Of a DNA stretch of 64,000 bases, positions 37,947-45,901 are shown one piece after another. Position numbers and translations under genes: made by a program. The notes below the pieces were generated by a model. It saw only the letters and a program-made list of their open reading frames with translations. It had not been told where the DNA came from and made no database searches. How positions within the stretch are numbered: position 1 is the stretch's first letter; every line of letters begins with the position of its first letter. The DNA is taken from positions 26,907 to 90,906 of the forward strand of contig CAAGHW010000005.1 in the NCBI GenBank assembly GCA_900769765.1. Reading direction: 5' to 3'. The stretch is from Bacteroidaceae bacterium (GTDB lineage: Bacteria; Bacteroidota; Bacteroidia; Bacteroidales; Bacteroidaceae).

Positions 37947-39590
37947 TCAATATTTGAAGCTGCTTCCTCCGAGGAATTCGCGCACCACCGATGTAGGAGG
38001 CAGTTCGTTATCCTGCAAAGGTACTACATATTCCAATAAATGCAAAAGTCTCCGTGCCTCAGAATACTCCTTTATATTCTGGGGAACGGCACGCAGTATA
38101 GGCTCGGCATGTGTCTTCAACACAGCAAGCTCATAGAAGAGCGATGAATTGAACATCACATCCGCGTTTTCCTGATAAGGGAAAATCCACTCCTCTTCAC
38201 CGGCACGCACATCGGGCCATCGCTGAATAGTCTCTACGGCCGAATAGCCACGATACTTTGCATCGCGAAGCATGCGACGCAACAGACGGTTGTCGGATGT
38301 TGATATATAGTTGTGATAATCGAGTTTTATTGATGTCAATGCCGACACATATACACGAAACTTCTCGTTGTCGGGCACCTGCGAGGTCAACATCGGATTG
38401 AGCGCATGGGTTCCTTCTATGACAAGAACCATCTGCGGAGTGAGTTTCAGTTTGTTGCCCCTGTATTCGCGTTCGCCCGTCACGAAATTATAATAAGGCA
38501 AATCGACCTCTTCTCCGGCAAGTATTTTTGTAAGCGACTCATTGAAGTAAGGCAGGTCTATTGAATAGAGCGATTCGAAATCATAATCACCGTCGGGCTT
38601 GCGCGGCGTATGTGTGCGGTTCACGAAATAGTCGTCAAGCGATATTGCATAAGGACGCAAACCGCAGGCAAGCAACTGCACACTAAGACGTTTGCTGAAT
38701 GTCGTCTTGCCCGATGATGACGGACCGGCAATAAGCACCACCCTTGCTCCGCGAGCCTGAATGTCGTCGGCTATCTTTGATAAACGACGCTCCTGAAGCA
38801 CTTCGGAGACATTGACCAGGTCGATGCCATATCCGGAACGTACTCCCTTATTGAATTCGCCAATTGTCTCAACACCCATCTGCTGATGCCACTGCAAACG
38901 CTCCTCGAACAGGTCCTGAAGTTTTTCCTGCGGCACTTTGTCTTCAAGCTCATTAGGACGTTCCTTGTTCGGCACACGCAACAGCACTCCATCGGCATAT
39001 CTTTCAATCTCGAACAGACCGATATAGCCTGTACTTGGGACAAGACCATGATAATAGCTGTCGATATAGCCGTCAAGTTCATAGTAGCTTGTATATAGAC
39101 GGTCGTATGTCTCGAGCAACTTCACCTTGTCTATACGTCCCACCTTACGGAAGAGTTCAATAGCCTCCTCGGTATGACATTCCACACGTTTGAAAGGTAT
39201 ATCGCTCTTTACGATAAGATGCATCTTCTCGCGCACAAGAGCAACCTGCTCCTCGCTTATGGGATTATCCATACGGCAGTAATAACCTTTTGATATGGCA
39301 TTCTCGAAACGCACTATTTCGCCGGGGAACACCTCGTTCATAGCCTTCATGAAGATAAAGGTCAATGAACGTACATACATGCGCATACCATCATCGGTGG
39401 TAATGTCGATAAACTCAACATCCTTATTACGGAACAGACGCAGAGCAAGGCTATGGGTGGTATTGTTCACCCTTGCAGCTATAGCCCCGTATGGCATATC
39501 AAGTTCAAAACCATTATAAATATCCAACAAAGAAGAGCCTATCGGGAAATCCTTTGTAACACCATTGTTCAAGCAATAAATGTGTATCAT
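37947..39590 (-). CDS. TGS-domain nucleoside (uridine-type) kinase
   Basis: A 547-residue protein fusing an N-terminal TGS/ThrRS-like region (MIHIYCLNNGVTKDFPIGSS) and a tRNA-synthetase-editing-like section (HTEEAIELFRKVG) to a C-terminal P-loop kinase of the phosphoribulokinase/uridine kinase family. The Walker A is GPSSSGKT at 289-296, with ISLDDYFVNRTHTPRKPDGD and PQMVLVIEGTHALNPMLT following. It likely phosphorylates a nucleoside such as uridine; the reason for the TGS region is unknown. A GTG start at 39614 would add 8 residues but the family begins at MIHIYC. It precedes rpoN by 12 bases. Promoter: TTG-19-TATCTTCG upstream. Confidence 0.88.
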   Translation of the reverse strand: MIHIYCLNNGVTKDFPIGSSLLDIYNGFELDMPYGAIAARVNNTTHSLALRLFRNKDVEFIDITTDDGMRMYVRSLTFIFMKAMNEVFPGEIVRFENAISKGYYCRMDNPISEEQVALVREKMHLIVKSDIPFKRVECHTEEAIELFRKVGRIDKVKLLETYDRLYTSYYELDGYIDSYYHGLVPSTGYIGLFEIERYADGVLLRVPNKERPNELEDKVPQEKLQDLFEERLQWHQQMGVETIGEFNKGVRSGYGIDLVNVSEVLQERRLSKIADDIQARGARVVLIAGPSSSGKTTFSKRLSVQLLACGLRPYAISLDDYFVNRTHTPRKPDGDYDFESLYSIDLPYFNESLTKILAGEEVDLPYYNFVTGEREYRGNKLKLTPQMVLVIEGTHALNPMLTSQVPDNEKFRVYVSALTSIKLDYHNYISTSDNRLLRRMLRDAKYRGYSAVETIQRWPDVRAGEEEWIFPYQENADVMFNSSLFYELAVLKTHAEPILRAVPQNIKEYSEARRLLHLLEYVVPLQDNELPPTSVVREFLGGSSFKY

Positions 39591-39634
39591 AACGATATTT
39601 TTTAATAAAAACACAAATGTGGAACATTACTATG

Positions 39635-39664
39635 CGAAGATAAAAACAAAATACAGCAAATCAA
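39635..39664 (-). promoter_or_regulatory. Promoter of the nucleoside kinase-rpoN operon (variant box)
   Basis: TTG (39664-39662), 19 bases and TATCTTCG (39642-39635) on the minus strand. The -7 box has C in place of the second-last T of the consensus; the same variant precedes recF and ddh. Confidence 0.5.
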
Positions 39665-39703
39665 CATTTTTCACTATTTTTAAATTAATTCACTTAAACA
39701 TAC

Positions 39704-39734
39704 TTGATATTAGCCAAACATTGTATTACATTTG
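39704..39734 (+). promoter_or_regulatory. Promoter of the ATPase/DUF4435 pair
   Basis: TTG (39704-39706), a 20-base spacer and TACATTTG (39727-39734) match the Bacteroides consensus. The leader to the ATG at 39762 is only about 20 bases. Confidence 0.75.
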
Positions 39735-39761
39735 TGCATAGTCAGAAATAATGTACAGCCT

Positions 39762-40586
39762 ATGGAGAAGATGGCACAATACATAAAGAGCATTGAGATT
39801 GACTCTTTGTGGAGCAACCGCAAGCATATCTATTGGGAGTTGCGCCCCGACGTAAATATCCTGAGTGGCAGCAACGGAGTGGGAAAGAGCACCATAATAA
39901 ACCGTTCGGCACGCCATCTTAAGGTTATGCGCAAAGGGCTCATAACAACAAACCCCGAAGACGGAGTACATGTAAAATTCTACCCCGAAGATGCCACAAG
40001 CATACATTTCGATGTAATAAGCAGCATCGACCGTCCAATAATGAACAGTGAGATGCTTGAAAAGATTCCCGGCGCAGACATACGTACCGAACTCGATTGG
40101 CAGCTCTACAATCTGCAACGCCGCTATCTCAACTACCAGGTAAACGTAGGCAACCGCATCATATCGTTGCTCACATCGGGCAATCCCGACGACCAGCGTC
40201 TTGCCACAGAGCTGACAAAACCAAAGAAACAGTTCCAGGACCTTGTCGATGAACTGTTCGCCCCCACGGCAAAGACAATAGCACGCGACAGCAACGAGAT
40301 ATTCTTTAACCAATATGGAGAGACCATATCGCCATATATGCTCTCATCGGGCGAAAAGCAGATGCTTGTCATACTGCTCACCGCATTAGTGCAGGAGAAC
40401 CGCCCGGGAGTGATGCTCATGGACGAGCCCGAGATTTCGTTGCACATTGAGTGGCAACAGCGCCTTATAAGCCTTGTACGCACGCTAAACCCGAACACTC
40501 AGATAATATTATGCACCCACTCGCCAGCAATAGTCATGGACGGATGGATGGATGCCGTTACCGAGATTGAGGATATAACAAAATAA
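39762..40586 (+). CDS. Compact AAA/ABC-type ATPase (AriA-like) paired with a TOPRIM protein
   Basis: A 274-residue soluble ATPase. Walker A is GSNGVGKS at 36-43, the ABC-type signature SSGEKQMLVILL starts at 195, Walker B is VMLMDEPEISL with Asp221-Glu222, and the switch histidine is His253 in LCTHSPAIV. It has no membrane helices and only a short middle region, not the long coiled coil of Rad50/RecN. The AAA_21/AAA_15-type ATPases of OLD, Gabija and PARIS systems look like this. The next gene, 17 bases downstream, encodes a TOPRIM-type DUF4435 protein, and the pair has its own promoter and terminator. A TTG start at 39732 was rejected as it lies in the promoter. Function is inferred from the pairing: sensing ATPase of a two-gene nuclease system. 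Confidence 0.85.
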   Translation: MEKMAQYIKSIEIDSLWSNRKHIYWELRPDVNILSGSNGVGKSTIINRSARHLKVMRKGLITTNPEDGVHVKFYPEDATSIHFDVISSIDRPIMNSEMLEKIPGADIRTELDWQLYNLQRRYLNYQVNVGNRIISLLTSGNPDDQRLATELTKPKKQFQDLVDELFAPTAKTIARDSNEIFFNQYGETISPYMLSSGEKQMLVILLTALVQENRPGVMLMDEPEISLHIEWQQRLISLVRTLNPNTQIILCTHSPAIVMDGWMDAVTEIEDITK

Positions 40587-40603
40587 ACACCGACAAATGA
40601 GAT

Positions 40604-41599
40604 ATGAAAAGGCTCACTGAATATCTCAATTCAAATTTCATAGAGGCAGCCAATGCACTGCGACCAAAGAGAGCTGCACAACGCATCATAGCATACGTCG
40701 AGAGCTATGATGACATATCTTTCTGGCGTTCGGTATTTAACGAATACGAAAGCGACAAGGTACATTTCGAGATAATGTTGCCTGCACGCACCAAACTCAC
40801 AAAAGGCAAGAAACAGGCAATGATGAACTTGCTTGGCAAGGCATACGGCCGTAACATGATAGCCTGCGTGGACAGCGACTACGACTACTTGTTGCAAGGT
40901 GCTACAAGCACATCGCGACAGATGCTCGAGAACAGATACATACTGCACACATACGCCTACTCAATAGAGAACTTCCGCTGCTATGCCGACAGCCTGAAAC
41001 AGGTTTGCGTGCTATGCACACAGAACGACACTAACGTAATAGATTTCAAAGAGTTCTTCAAACTGTACTCGCGCATATGCTACCCGTTGTTCGCATGGAA
41101 CATACTGCTATACCGCAAGCACGACACCAAGACAATGAGCATGCTCAAGTTCTGCGACATTGTACGCCTGACATCGTTCACAACAGGCAACCCTGCATAC
41201 TCACTGCAACAGCTGAGCAACCGCGTGAACCATAATATTGCACTTTTAGAGAAAGGATTCCCCGAGCTGATAAAGGAATGCGAATATCTAAAACAAGAAC
41301 TCGAGCAGCTTGGCATTCACCCCGACGAGACATATTTTTATATACAGGGACACCATATAATGAATGGTGTTGTATTGCGAGTGATGCAACCAGTATGCCG
41401 ACACCTGCGTAGCAAACGCGAAGAGGAGATAGAACGCTACGCATACCACCGCCAACAATACAACAACGAGCTGGCATCGTACCGCCATAGCCAATGCGAT
41501 GTAGCGATGATGCTGAGCAAGAACACCGACTACAAGAACGCGACGCCCTATCTGAGATTAAAGACAGATATTGAAAAGCTGTTGGAAACAATAAAATAA
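40604..41599 (+). CDS. DUF4435 TOPRIM-type protein (AriB-like putative nuclease)
   Basis: A 331-residue protein. The N-terminal part carries the TOPRIM triad: Glu33 in AYVESYDDISFWRSVF and Asp90/Asp92 in MIACVDSDYDYLL, an arrangement seen in topoisomerases, OLD nucleases and the PARIS effector AriB, which is also DUF4435. The C-terminal half is alpha-helical, basic and of unknown role. No signal or membrane segment. With all three acidic residues kept, it should bind a divalent metal and could cut nucleic acid. The upstream ATPase would control it. Its stop codon lies inside a 46-base palindrome. PARIS homology is suggested by family pair and order only. Confidence 0.83.
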   Translation: MKRLTEYLNSNFIEAANALRPKRAAQRIIAYVESYDDISFWRSVFNEYESDKVHFEIMLPARTKLTKGKKQAMMNLLGKAYGRNMIACVDSDYDYLLQGATSTSRQMLENRYILHTYAYSIENFRCYADSLKQVCVLCTQNDTNVIDFKEFFKLYSRICYPLFAWNILLYRKHDTKTMSMLKFCDIVRLTSFTTGNPAYSLQQLSNRVNHNIALLEKGFPELIKECEYLKQELEQLGIHPDETYFYIQGHHIMNGVVLRVMQPVCRHLRSKREEEIERYAYHRQQYNNELASYRHSQCDVAMMLSKNTDYKNATPYLRLKTDIEKLLETIK

Positions 41600-41638
41600 A
41601 TGAGATGAAGTTGAATTCAACTTCATCTCATTTATTTT
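41593..41638. terminator. 46-base perfect palindrome ending the ATPase/TOPRIM operon and the FISUMP gene
   Basis: Arms 41593-41615 and 41616-41638 are exact reverse complements, centred on GAATTC. The left arm includes the TAA stop of the DUF4435 gene; the outer ends are A-rich and T-rich, giving a T-run in both directions. Confidence 0.85.
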
Positions 41639-41651
41639 GATATTAAATCTT

Positions 41652-42344
41652 TCATTTACATACAGGGCGAACTGGGCGGCCGTTACAACGGTCACCTGTA
41701 TTATTGTTTGCTGATGGATAACCACTATAAAAATATAAGACTAAAGCATGACGGTCTATTTCACCACGCAAGTTGCATGACCAATAACTTCCTTCTTCAC
41801 CATCCATGTAACGCCCGTCGTCACTACGATAACCTGTAGCAGGAAGAAATATGCTATTGTCGTTGACACGACTCTTTACAACATAGCCATAAACACCGTT
41901 TAGGGTAGTCCACTCCCAATCACAGTTTTCTACAAGTTCCTTTTGTTCTTCATGGGTTGGCATACGCCAATTGCTGCCCCATTTTACATGAGCCACGTCA
42001 TCTTCCATATCAAGTACATCTTTACCATCAGGAGTTCCATAGCTGGTACTGAGGCAATATTTTTTCATAGAACTTGGAGTGTCTCCGCTATATTTATAGT
42101 ATTCCCAGTCATATATTGCCTTTTCCTCGGTCTCGCCCCAAGCAAAATAGCCACCGAACTCTTCGGGCACTGTCGCACCGACATTACATGAAGCCCATTT
42201 CAAGCCACTTGGCAAGCCGAGATCAACAGCCACATAAGGTGAGGCAGGAGGAGTATAACCATCTTCATCACCGGTGTTACAAGAAACAATAAACAAAGAG
42301 AGAGTCATTATAAACCCGAAAGAGAATAAAAATACTTTTTTCAT
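41652..42344 (-). CDS. FISUMP-domain lipoprotein
   Basis: A 230-residue lipoprotein (lipobox LFIVSC) with one FISUMP domain, the Fibrobacter succinogenes major paralogous domain. The key motifs are YVAVDLGLPSGLKWASCNVG, GGYFAWGETE, WGSNWRMPTHEEQKELVENC, and the ending SYWSCNLRGE... NGRPVRPVCK with paired cysteines. These proteins are abundant on Bacteroidota surfaces; their ligands are unknown. It stands alone, convergent with the DUF4435 gene and divergent from the repeat-rich stretch to its right. I see no clear promoter immediately upstream. Confidence 0.9.
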   Translation of the reverse strand: MKKVFLFSFGFIMTLSLFIVSCNTGDEDGYTPPASPYVAVDLGLPSGLKWASCNVGATVPEEFGGYFAWGETEEKAIYDWEYYKYSGDTPSSMKKYCLSTSYGTPDGKDVLDMEDDVAHVKWGSNWRMPTHEEQKELVENCDWEWTTLNGVYGYVVKSRVNDNSIFLPATGYRSDDGRYMDGEEGSYWSCNLRGEIDRHALVLYFYSGYPSANNNTGDRCNGRPVRPVCK

Positions 42345-42470
42345 AATTGATTATATTTAATTGATTGTTTTTGGCACAAAAAAGACAATAAGCCGAAGCG
42401 TAAACATCGACAACGCAAATATAGGATATTGCATTATCTTAACAAAGTTTTTCAAAAAAAACATCTTCGA

Positions 42471-42494
42471 GCAGGCGAACCCTGCCCCTACGGT
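42471..42494 (+). repeat. Hairpin repeat, copy 1
   Basis: The 24 bases form GCAGG-5-CCTGC followed by CCCTACGGT. Copy 2 at 43006-43029 is 20/24 identical. Confidence 0.6.
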
Positions 42495-42520
42495 GGCGCA
42501 ATCCACAATTGCGTACGCTC

Positions 42521-42542
42521 GGGCAGACACGCTGGTCTGCCC
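42521..42542. repeat. Eight-base perfect hairpin
   Basis: GGGCAGAC (42521-42528) pairs with GTCTGCCC (42535-42542) around a six-base loop. No T-run follows, so it is not an ordinary terminator. Confidence 0.55.
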
Positions 42543-42699
42543 ATACAATAGACGACTGTTGCATGATTTGGGCGGACGGACCCTGTTTTCAATCTCCTTC
42601 CGCAACTTCGTTGCTCGCCTCTCTTACACGCAAGAGGGACAGTTTATTTACGCGTACAAGTGTAATCCCCAAAATTAAACCGGCACCGTTTGAGAAACA

Positions 42700-42821
42700 G
42701 TTATTATTAGTGGCAAATCAGGAAAAGAATGGGGGATGTCTGAGCGGTGTGTTATGCGTTGCTGGAAATTAGCGTAAAGCGAGTTACCCCATTCCCTGAT
42801 TTGCCACGTTAAGATAATAAC
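42700..42821. repeat. Long imperfect inverted repeat (possible mini-element or structured RNA)
   Basis: Arms: GTTATTAT (42700-42707) with 42814-42821; TGGCAAATCAGG (42711-42722) with 42795-42806; GAATGGGG (42727-42734) with 42787-42794. The 28 paired bases leave a 52-base centre. The layout resembles a MITE or a stem-type RNA; no flanking duplication could be established. Confidence 0.55.
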
Positions 42822-43005
42822 GGCAAGCGAAAAGCGAATGAGTGACGTTGTTTACAACTCACGAGCAAGAGCTTTGAGCGACTTTCGAAACTGTGTGCCG
42901 GGCGCTTTTGTTACTTTTCACGCGATGAAAAGTAAAGAGAGAAAGACTACAAAAAGAATATAAGACAAAGGTGTAAAGGTTAAAAGTTGCGGTAAAATAT
43001 ATTGG

Positions 43006-43029
43006 GCGGGCCGACCCCGCCCCTACGGT
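43006..43029 (+). repeat. Hairpin repeat, copy 2
   Basis: GCGGG-5-CCCGC followed by CCCTACGGT. The differences from copy 1 are one base pair (A-T to G-C) and two loop bases, so the stem is kept. Confidence 0.6.
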
Positions 43030-43109
43030 TACGATAAACAAGATAACTACGATTACTGCGTTTGCCTACCTACGGCGGATTTTTTCTGTATTCAAGAATT
43101 GGCAATACC

Positions 43110-44567
43110 TTATCTCTTTTTCCAGAAAACCGGTGTCAGCAACAACAGCACCGCAAAGAATTCAAGACGGCCAACGAGCATCTGGAATGCGCTGAACCAT
43201 TTTACAAAACAAGGCAACGTTGCAAAAGAGTCCATTGGACCATAGTGACCGAGCGCAGGGCCTACATTACCCACCGAAGCGACTGAAAGTCCGAACGAGT
43301 CAAGGAAATCCATACCGAAACACATATTCACCACAAGACCTATAATAAGCATGAATATGTATATGACGGTATAGGCAAGTATTGCCGACTGCACTGATGT
43401 GGGAACAACCTTGCCTGCCATACGCACAGGGATAACGGCATTGGGGTGCACAATGCGTTTGAACTCATTTATCATCACTTTGAACAGTATTGATATGCGC
43501 ACGCACTTCATGGCTCCCGATGTAGAGCCCGAACAAGCACCGAAGAACATAAGCGAACAGAGCAAAAGCCACAATATAGGCAACCACAAAACATAATTTG
43601 CCGTTGCAAAACCTGTTGTCGTCTGCACCGACACCACCTGGAAAAGTGCTGTACGGAACGACAATTCCACATCCGCCGGAGTGGTAAAATAGAGTCCAAT
43701 GGTTATTGCAATAGTGTATATGACAACAATGGTTGTATAGGTCTTGGCCTCTGTGTCGCGTAACAACTCCTTAAAGCGGAATTTGAATATGAACAGATAG
43801 AGAAGCGACATGTTTATACCGCTAAGGAACATGAACAACGTTGTAACATATTCTATCTGCGGAGAGTTAAATGCCGCAATGCTGTCTTGTTTTGTAGAAA
43901 ATCCACCGGTTGCAATAGTCGACATGGCATGGCACACAGAATCGAACCATCCCATACCTGCAAAATGATATGATATTGACGCAATCAACGTAAGCCCTAC
44001 ATATATTGTAAGAATCCATCGTGCCGTAACGGCTATTCGGGGATGCAGCTTTGCACGCATGGGACCTACAGACTCTGCTGCAAAAAGATGTATATCGCTC
44101 AAACCGAATATAGGGAATATGGCTACCGTAAAGAAGATAATACCCAAACCACCTACCCAATGGGTGAGCATGCGCCAGAAGAGAAGTGACTTTGGCAAGG
44201 CTTCAATATCCTGCAGAATGGTTGCACCAGTTGTAGAGAAACCCGACATTGTCTCATAGAAGGCGTCGGTGAAGGTGGGGATATACCCAGTGAGCATATA
44301 TGGCAATGAGCCGAAAAGCGAGAATATTATCCAGCAGAGAGTAACCACAATGTAACCGTCCTTACGGGAAATGTTGCGTTCAGTACCGCTGCACAGATAT
44401 GTAAACAAAGCGCCGACACCCACCATTGTAGCTATGGATATAAGCAACGGACGCATCACCGGATCATCGTAATACAATGCCACCGGAACACAGCCAAGCA
44501 AGAATATCGCTTCGACATAAAGCAACAGACCTATAATGCGGAATATGATTTTGGGATGAAACATCAC
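43110..44567 (-). CDS. trkH: Trk-type potassium uptake membrane subunit TrkH
   Basis: TrkH is the membrane pore for potassium, working with TrkA. The 485-residue protein carries the four P-loop filter motifs of the family: GFSTTGATIL, STIATGGFST, VQTTTGFATA and SVASVGNVGPALG. Ten or more helices are visible. The start overlaps the trkA stop as ATGA. It is the last gene of the dxs-trkA-trkH row. Confidence 0.97.
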   Translation of the reverse strand: MMFHPKIIFRIIGLLLYVEAIFLLGCVPVALYYDDPVMRPLLISIATMVGVGALFTYLCSGTERNISRKDGYIVVTLCWIIFSLFGSLPYMLTGYIPTFTDAFYETMSGFSTTGATILQDIEALPKSLLFWRMLTHWVGGLGIIFFTVAIFPIFGLSDIHLFAAESVGPMRAKLHPRIAVTARWILTIYVGLTLIASISYHFAGMGWFDSVCHAMSTIATGGFSTKQDSIAAFNSPQIEYVTTLFMFLSGINMSLLYLFIFKFRFKELLRDTEAKTYTTIVVIYTIAITIGLYFTTPADVELSFRTALFQVVSVQTTTGFATANYVLWLPILWLLLCSLMFFGACSGSTSGAMKCVRISILFKVMINEFKRIVHPNAVIPVRMAGKVVPTSVQSAILAYTVIYIFMLIIGLVVNMCFGMDFLDSFGLSVASVGNVGPALGHYGPMDSFATLPCFVKWFSAFQMLVGRLEFFAVLLLLTPVFWKKR

Positions 44568-45901
44568 TTAAAGAATTTTTCGAGTTTCTTCAGTACGTGC
44601 TCACGACAGAATACTATGACATGGTCACCTGCCTGCACCATAGTGTTACCCGTAACATGCATACCGTCGCCGTTACGTATGAGACCACCGATATTTGCTC
44701 CCTCGGGCAGGCCAAGATTCTTGACCGGTTTCCTTGTGATGTAGCATCCTTCCCTGACGGGGAATTCGGCTACAACAGCCTCAATGAAGGTGAGACATTT
44801 GACACTGAGCACATCGGTATTGAGCAACATCTGGAAAATTGTACTTGCGGCAATCTTCTTTTTATTGATAACAGAACCGATATCCATGCTCTCGGCCATA
44901 GAGATATAGTCGATATTCTCAATCTCGGATATTGTACGGAACACTCCGCCACGCTTTGCAGCCATGCAGGCAAGGATATTCGTCTCGGAGCTGTCACCAA
45001 GAGCTATAAAGGCGTCGGTGCGGTCTATACCCTCGCTACGTAGCAGTTCTGGGTCGCGCGCATCACCATTTATTATCATGACCCTGTCATCGACAAGTTC
45101 AAGCAACTTATTACAACGGTTAAGGTCGCTCTCTATAATCTTTACGCTTATATCATCGGGGATGAGATTTGCCGTACGCACTGCTATTCGGCTACCGCCC
45201 ATTATGATAAGGCTGTTCACCTCGGTAAACTCCTCTTTACCGCAGATTGTACGCATATACTGTATCTGGTCGCCCGTTGTCATGAAACAGACAAGGTCAT
45301 TGACCTTTATCATATCATTACCACGCGGTATGATTGTTTCGTCGCCACGCTGTATGGCCACCACGTGATAAGGTATGTCATTCGGGAAATCCTTGAAAGG
45401 AATATCCTTTATGGTGGCATTCTCCCTTATCTTGACACCAATCATCACCAATGCACCGTCACCGAACTCAAGCATCTGTCGCATCCAACTGTACTTGATG
45501 TTTGTGGCAATCTCCTCTGCCGCAAGCTGTTCGGGATAGATAAGCGTATCAACGCCCAAAGACTCGAAATAGGCTTTGTGCTTGGGTTGCAGATATTCAT
45601 AATTGTCGATGCGGGCAATGGTCTTCTTTGCACCGAGATAGTGCGCAAGGATACATGCTGTTATGTTACGGCTCTCGTCCGGAGTAACAGCCACAAACAA
45701 CTCTGCTCCGTCAACACCGGCCGACTTGAGTGCCGATATTTTTGTAGGGTCACCCACAATAGCCTGCAAGTCGAAAAGCGACTCCATCTTACCGAGCTTC
45801 TCCTCGCTCTCGTCGAGCAGAACGACATTCTCGTTTTCTACAGAAAGCATCTTTGCCAAGTGTGTGCCTACGGCACCGGCACCGGCGATAACAATTCTCA
45901 T
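44564..45901 (-). CDS. trkA: Trk potassium regulator TrkA (double RCK/TrkA-N)
   Basis: TrkA is the cytoplasmic nucleotide-binding ring subunit that gates TrkH. The 445-residue protein has two TrkA-N/TrkA-C units: the first opens with [20 protein letters not shown], the GxGxxG NAD-binding fold, and the second, near residue 230, with [17 protein letters not shown], a weaker form. [14 protein letters not shown] lies between. Overlaps by 4 bases with dxs upstream and trkH downstream. Standard length for a double-domain TrkA. Confidence 0.96.
   Translation of the reverse strand: MRIVIAGAGAVGTHLAKMLSVENENVVLLDESEEKLGKMESLFDLQAIVGDPTKISALKSAGVDGAELFVAVTPDESRNITACILAHYLGAKKTIARIDNYEYLQPKHKAYFESLGVDTLIYPEQLAAEEIATNIKYSWMRQMLEFGDGALVMIGVKIRENATIKDIPFKDFPNDIPYHVVAIQRGDETIIPRGNDMIKVNDLVCFMTTGDQIQYMRTICGKEEFTEVNSLIIMGGSRIAVRTANLIPDDISVKIIESDLNRCNKLLELVDDRVMIINGDARDPELLRSEGIDRTDAFIALGDSSETNILACMAAKRGGVFRTISEIENIDYISMAESMDIGSVINKKKIAASTIFQMLLNTDVLSVKCLTFIEAVVAEFPVREGCYITRKPVKNLGLPEGANIGGLIRNGDGMHVTGNTMVQAGDHVIVFCREHVLKKLEKFFK

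Larger units (their letters stand above)
42345..43109. other. 765-base repeat-rich non-coding region between FISUMP gene and trkH
   Basis: No reading frame here looks like a real gene. It holds two 24-base hairpin repeats with a compensatory base change (42471-42494 and 43006-43029), a GGGCAGAC/GTCTGCCC hairpin (42521-42542), a CGCAAT/ATTGCG hairpin (42497-42513), and a long imperfect inverted repeat (42700-42821). The right side holds a poly-purine part (42925-42965) without recognisable features. Such GC-rich hairpin stretches look like accumulated intergenic repeats. An RNA gene is possible in the inverted repeat. Confidence 0.65.

Noticed and set aside
42361..43041. Several 60-105-codon frames in the stretch before trkH
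   Set aside because: They cross the hairpin repeats, lack starts with promoters, and show no domain; the stretch is better read as non-coding.
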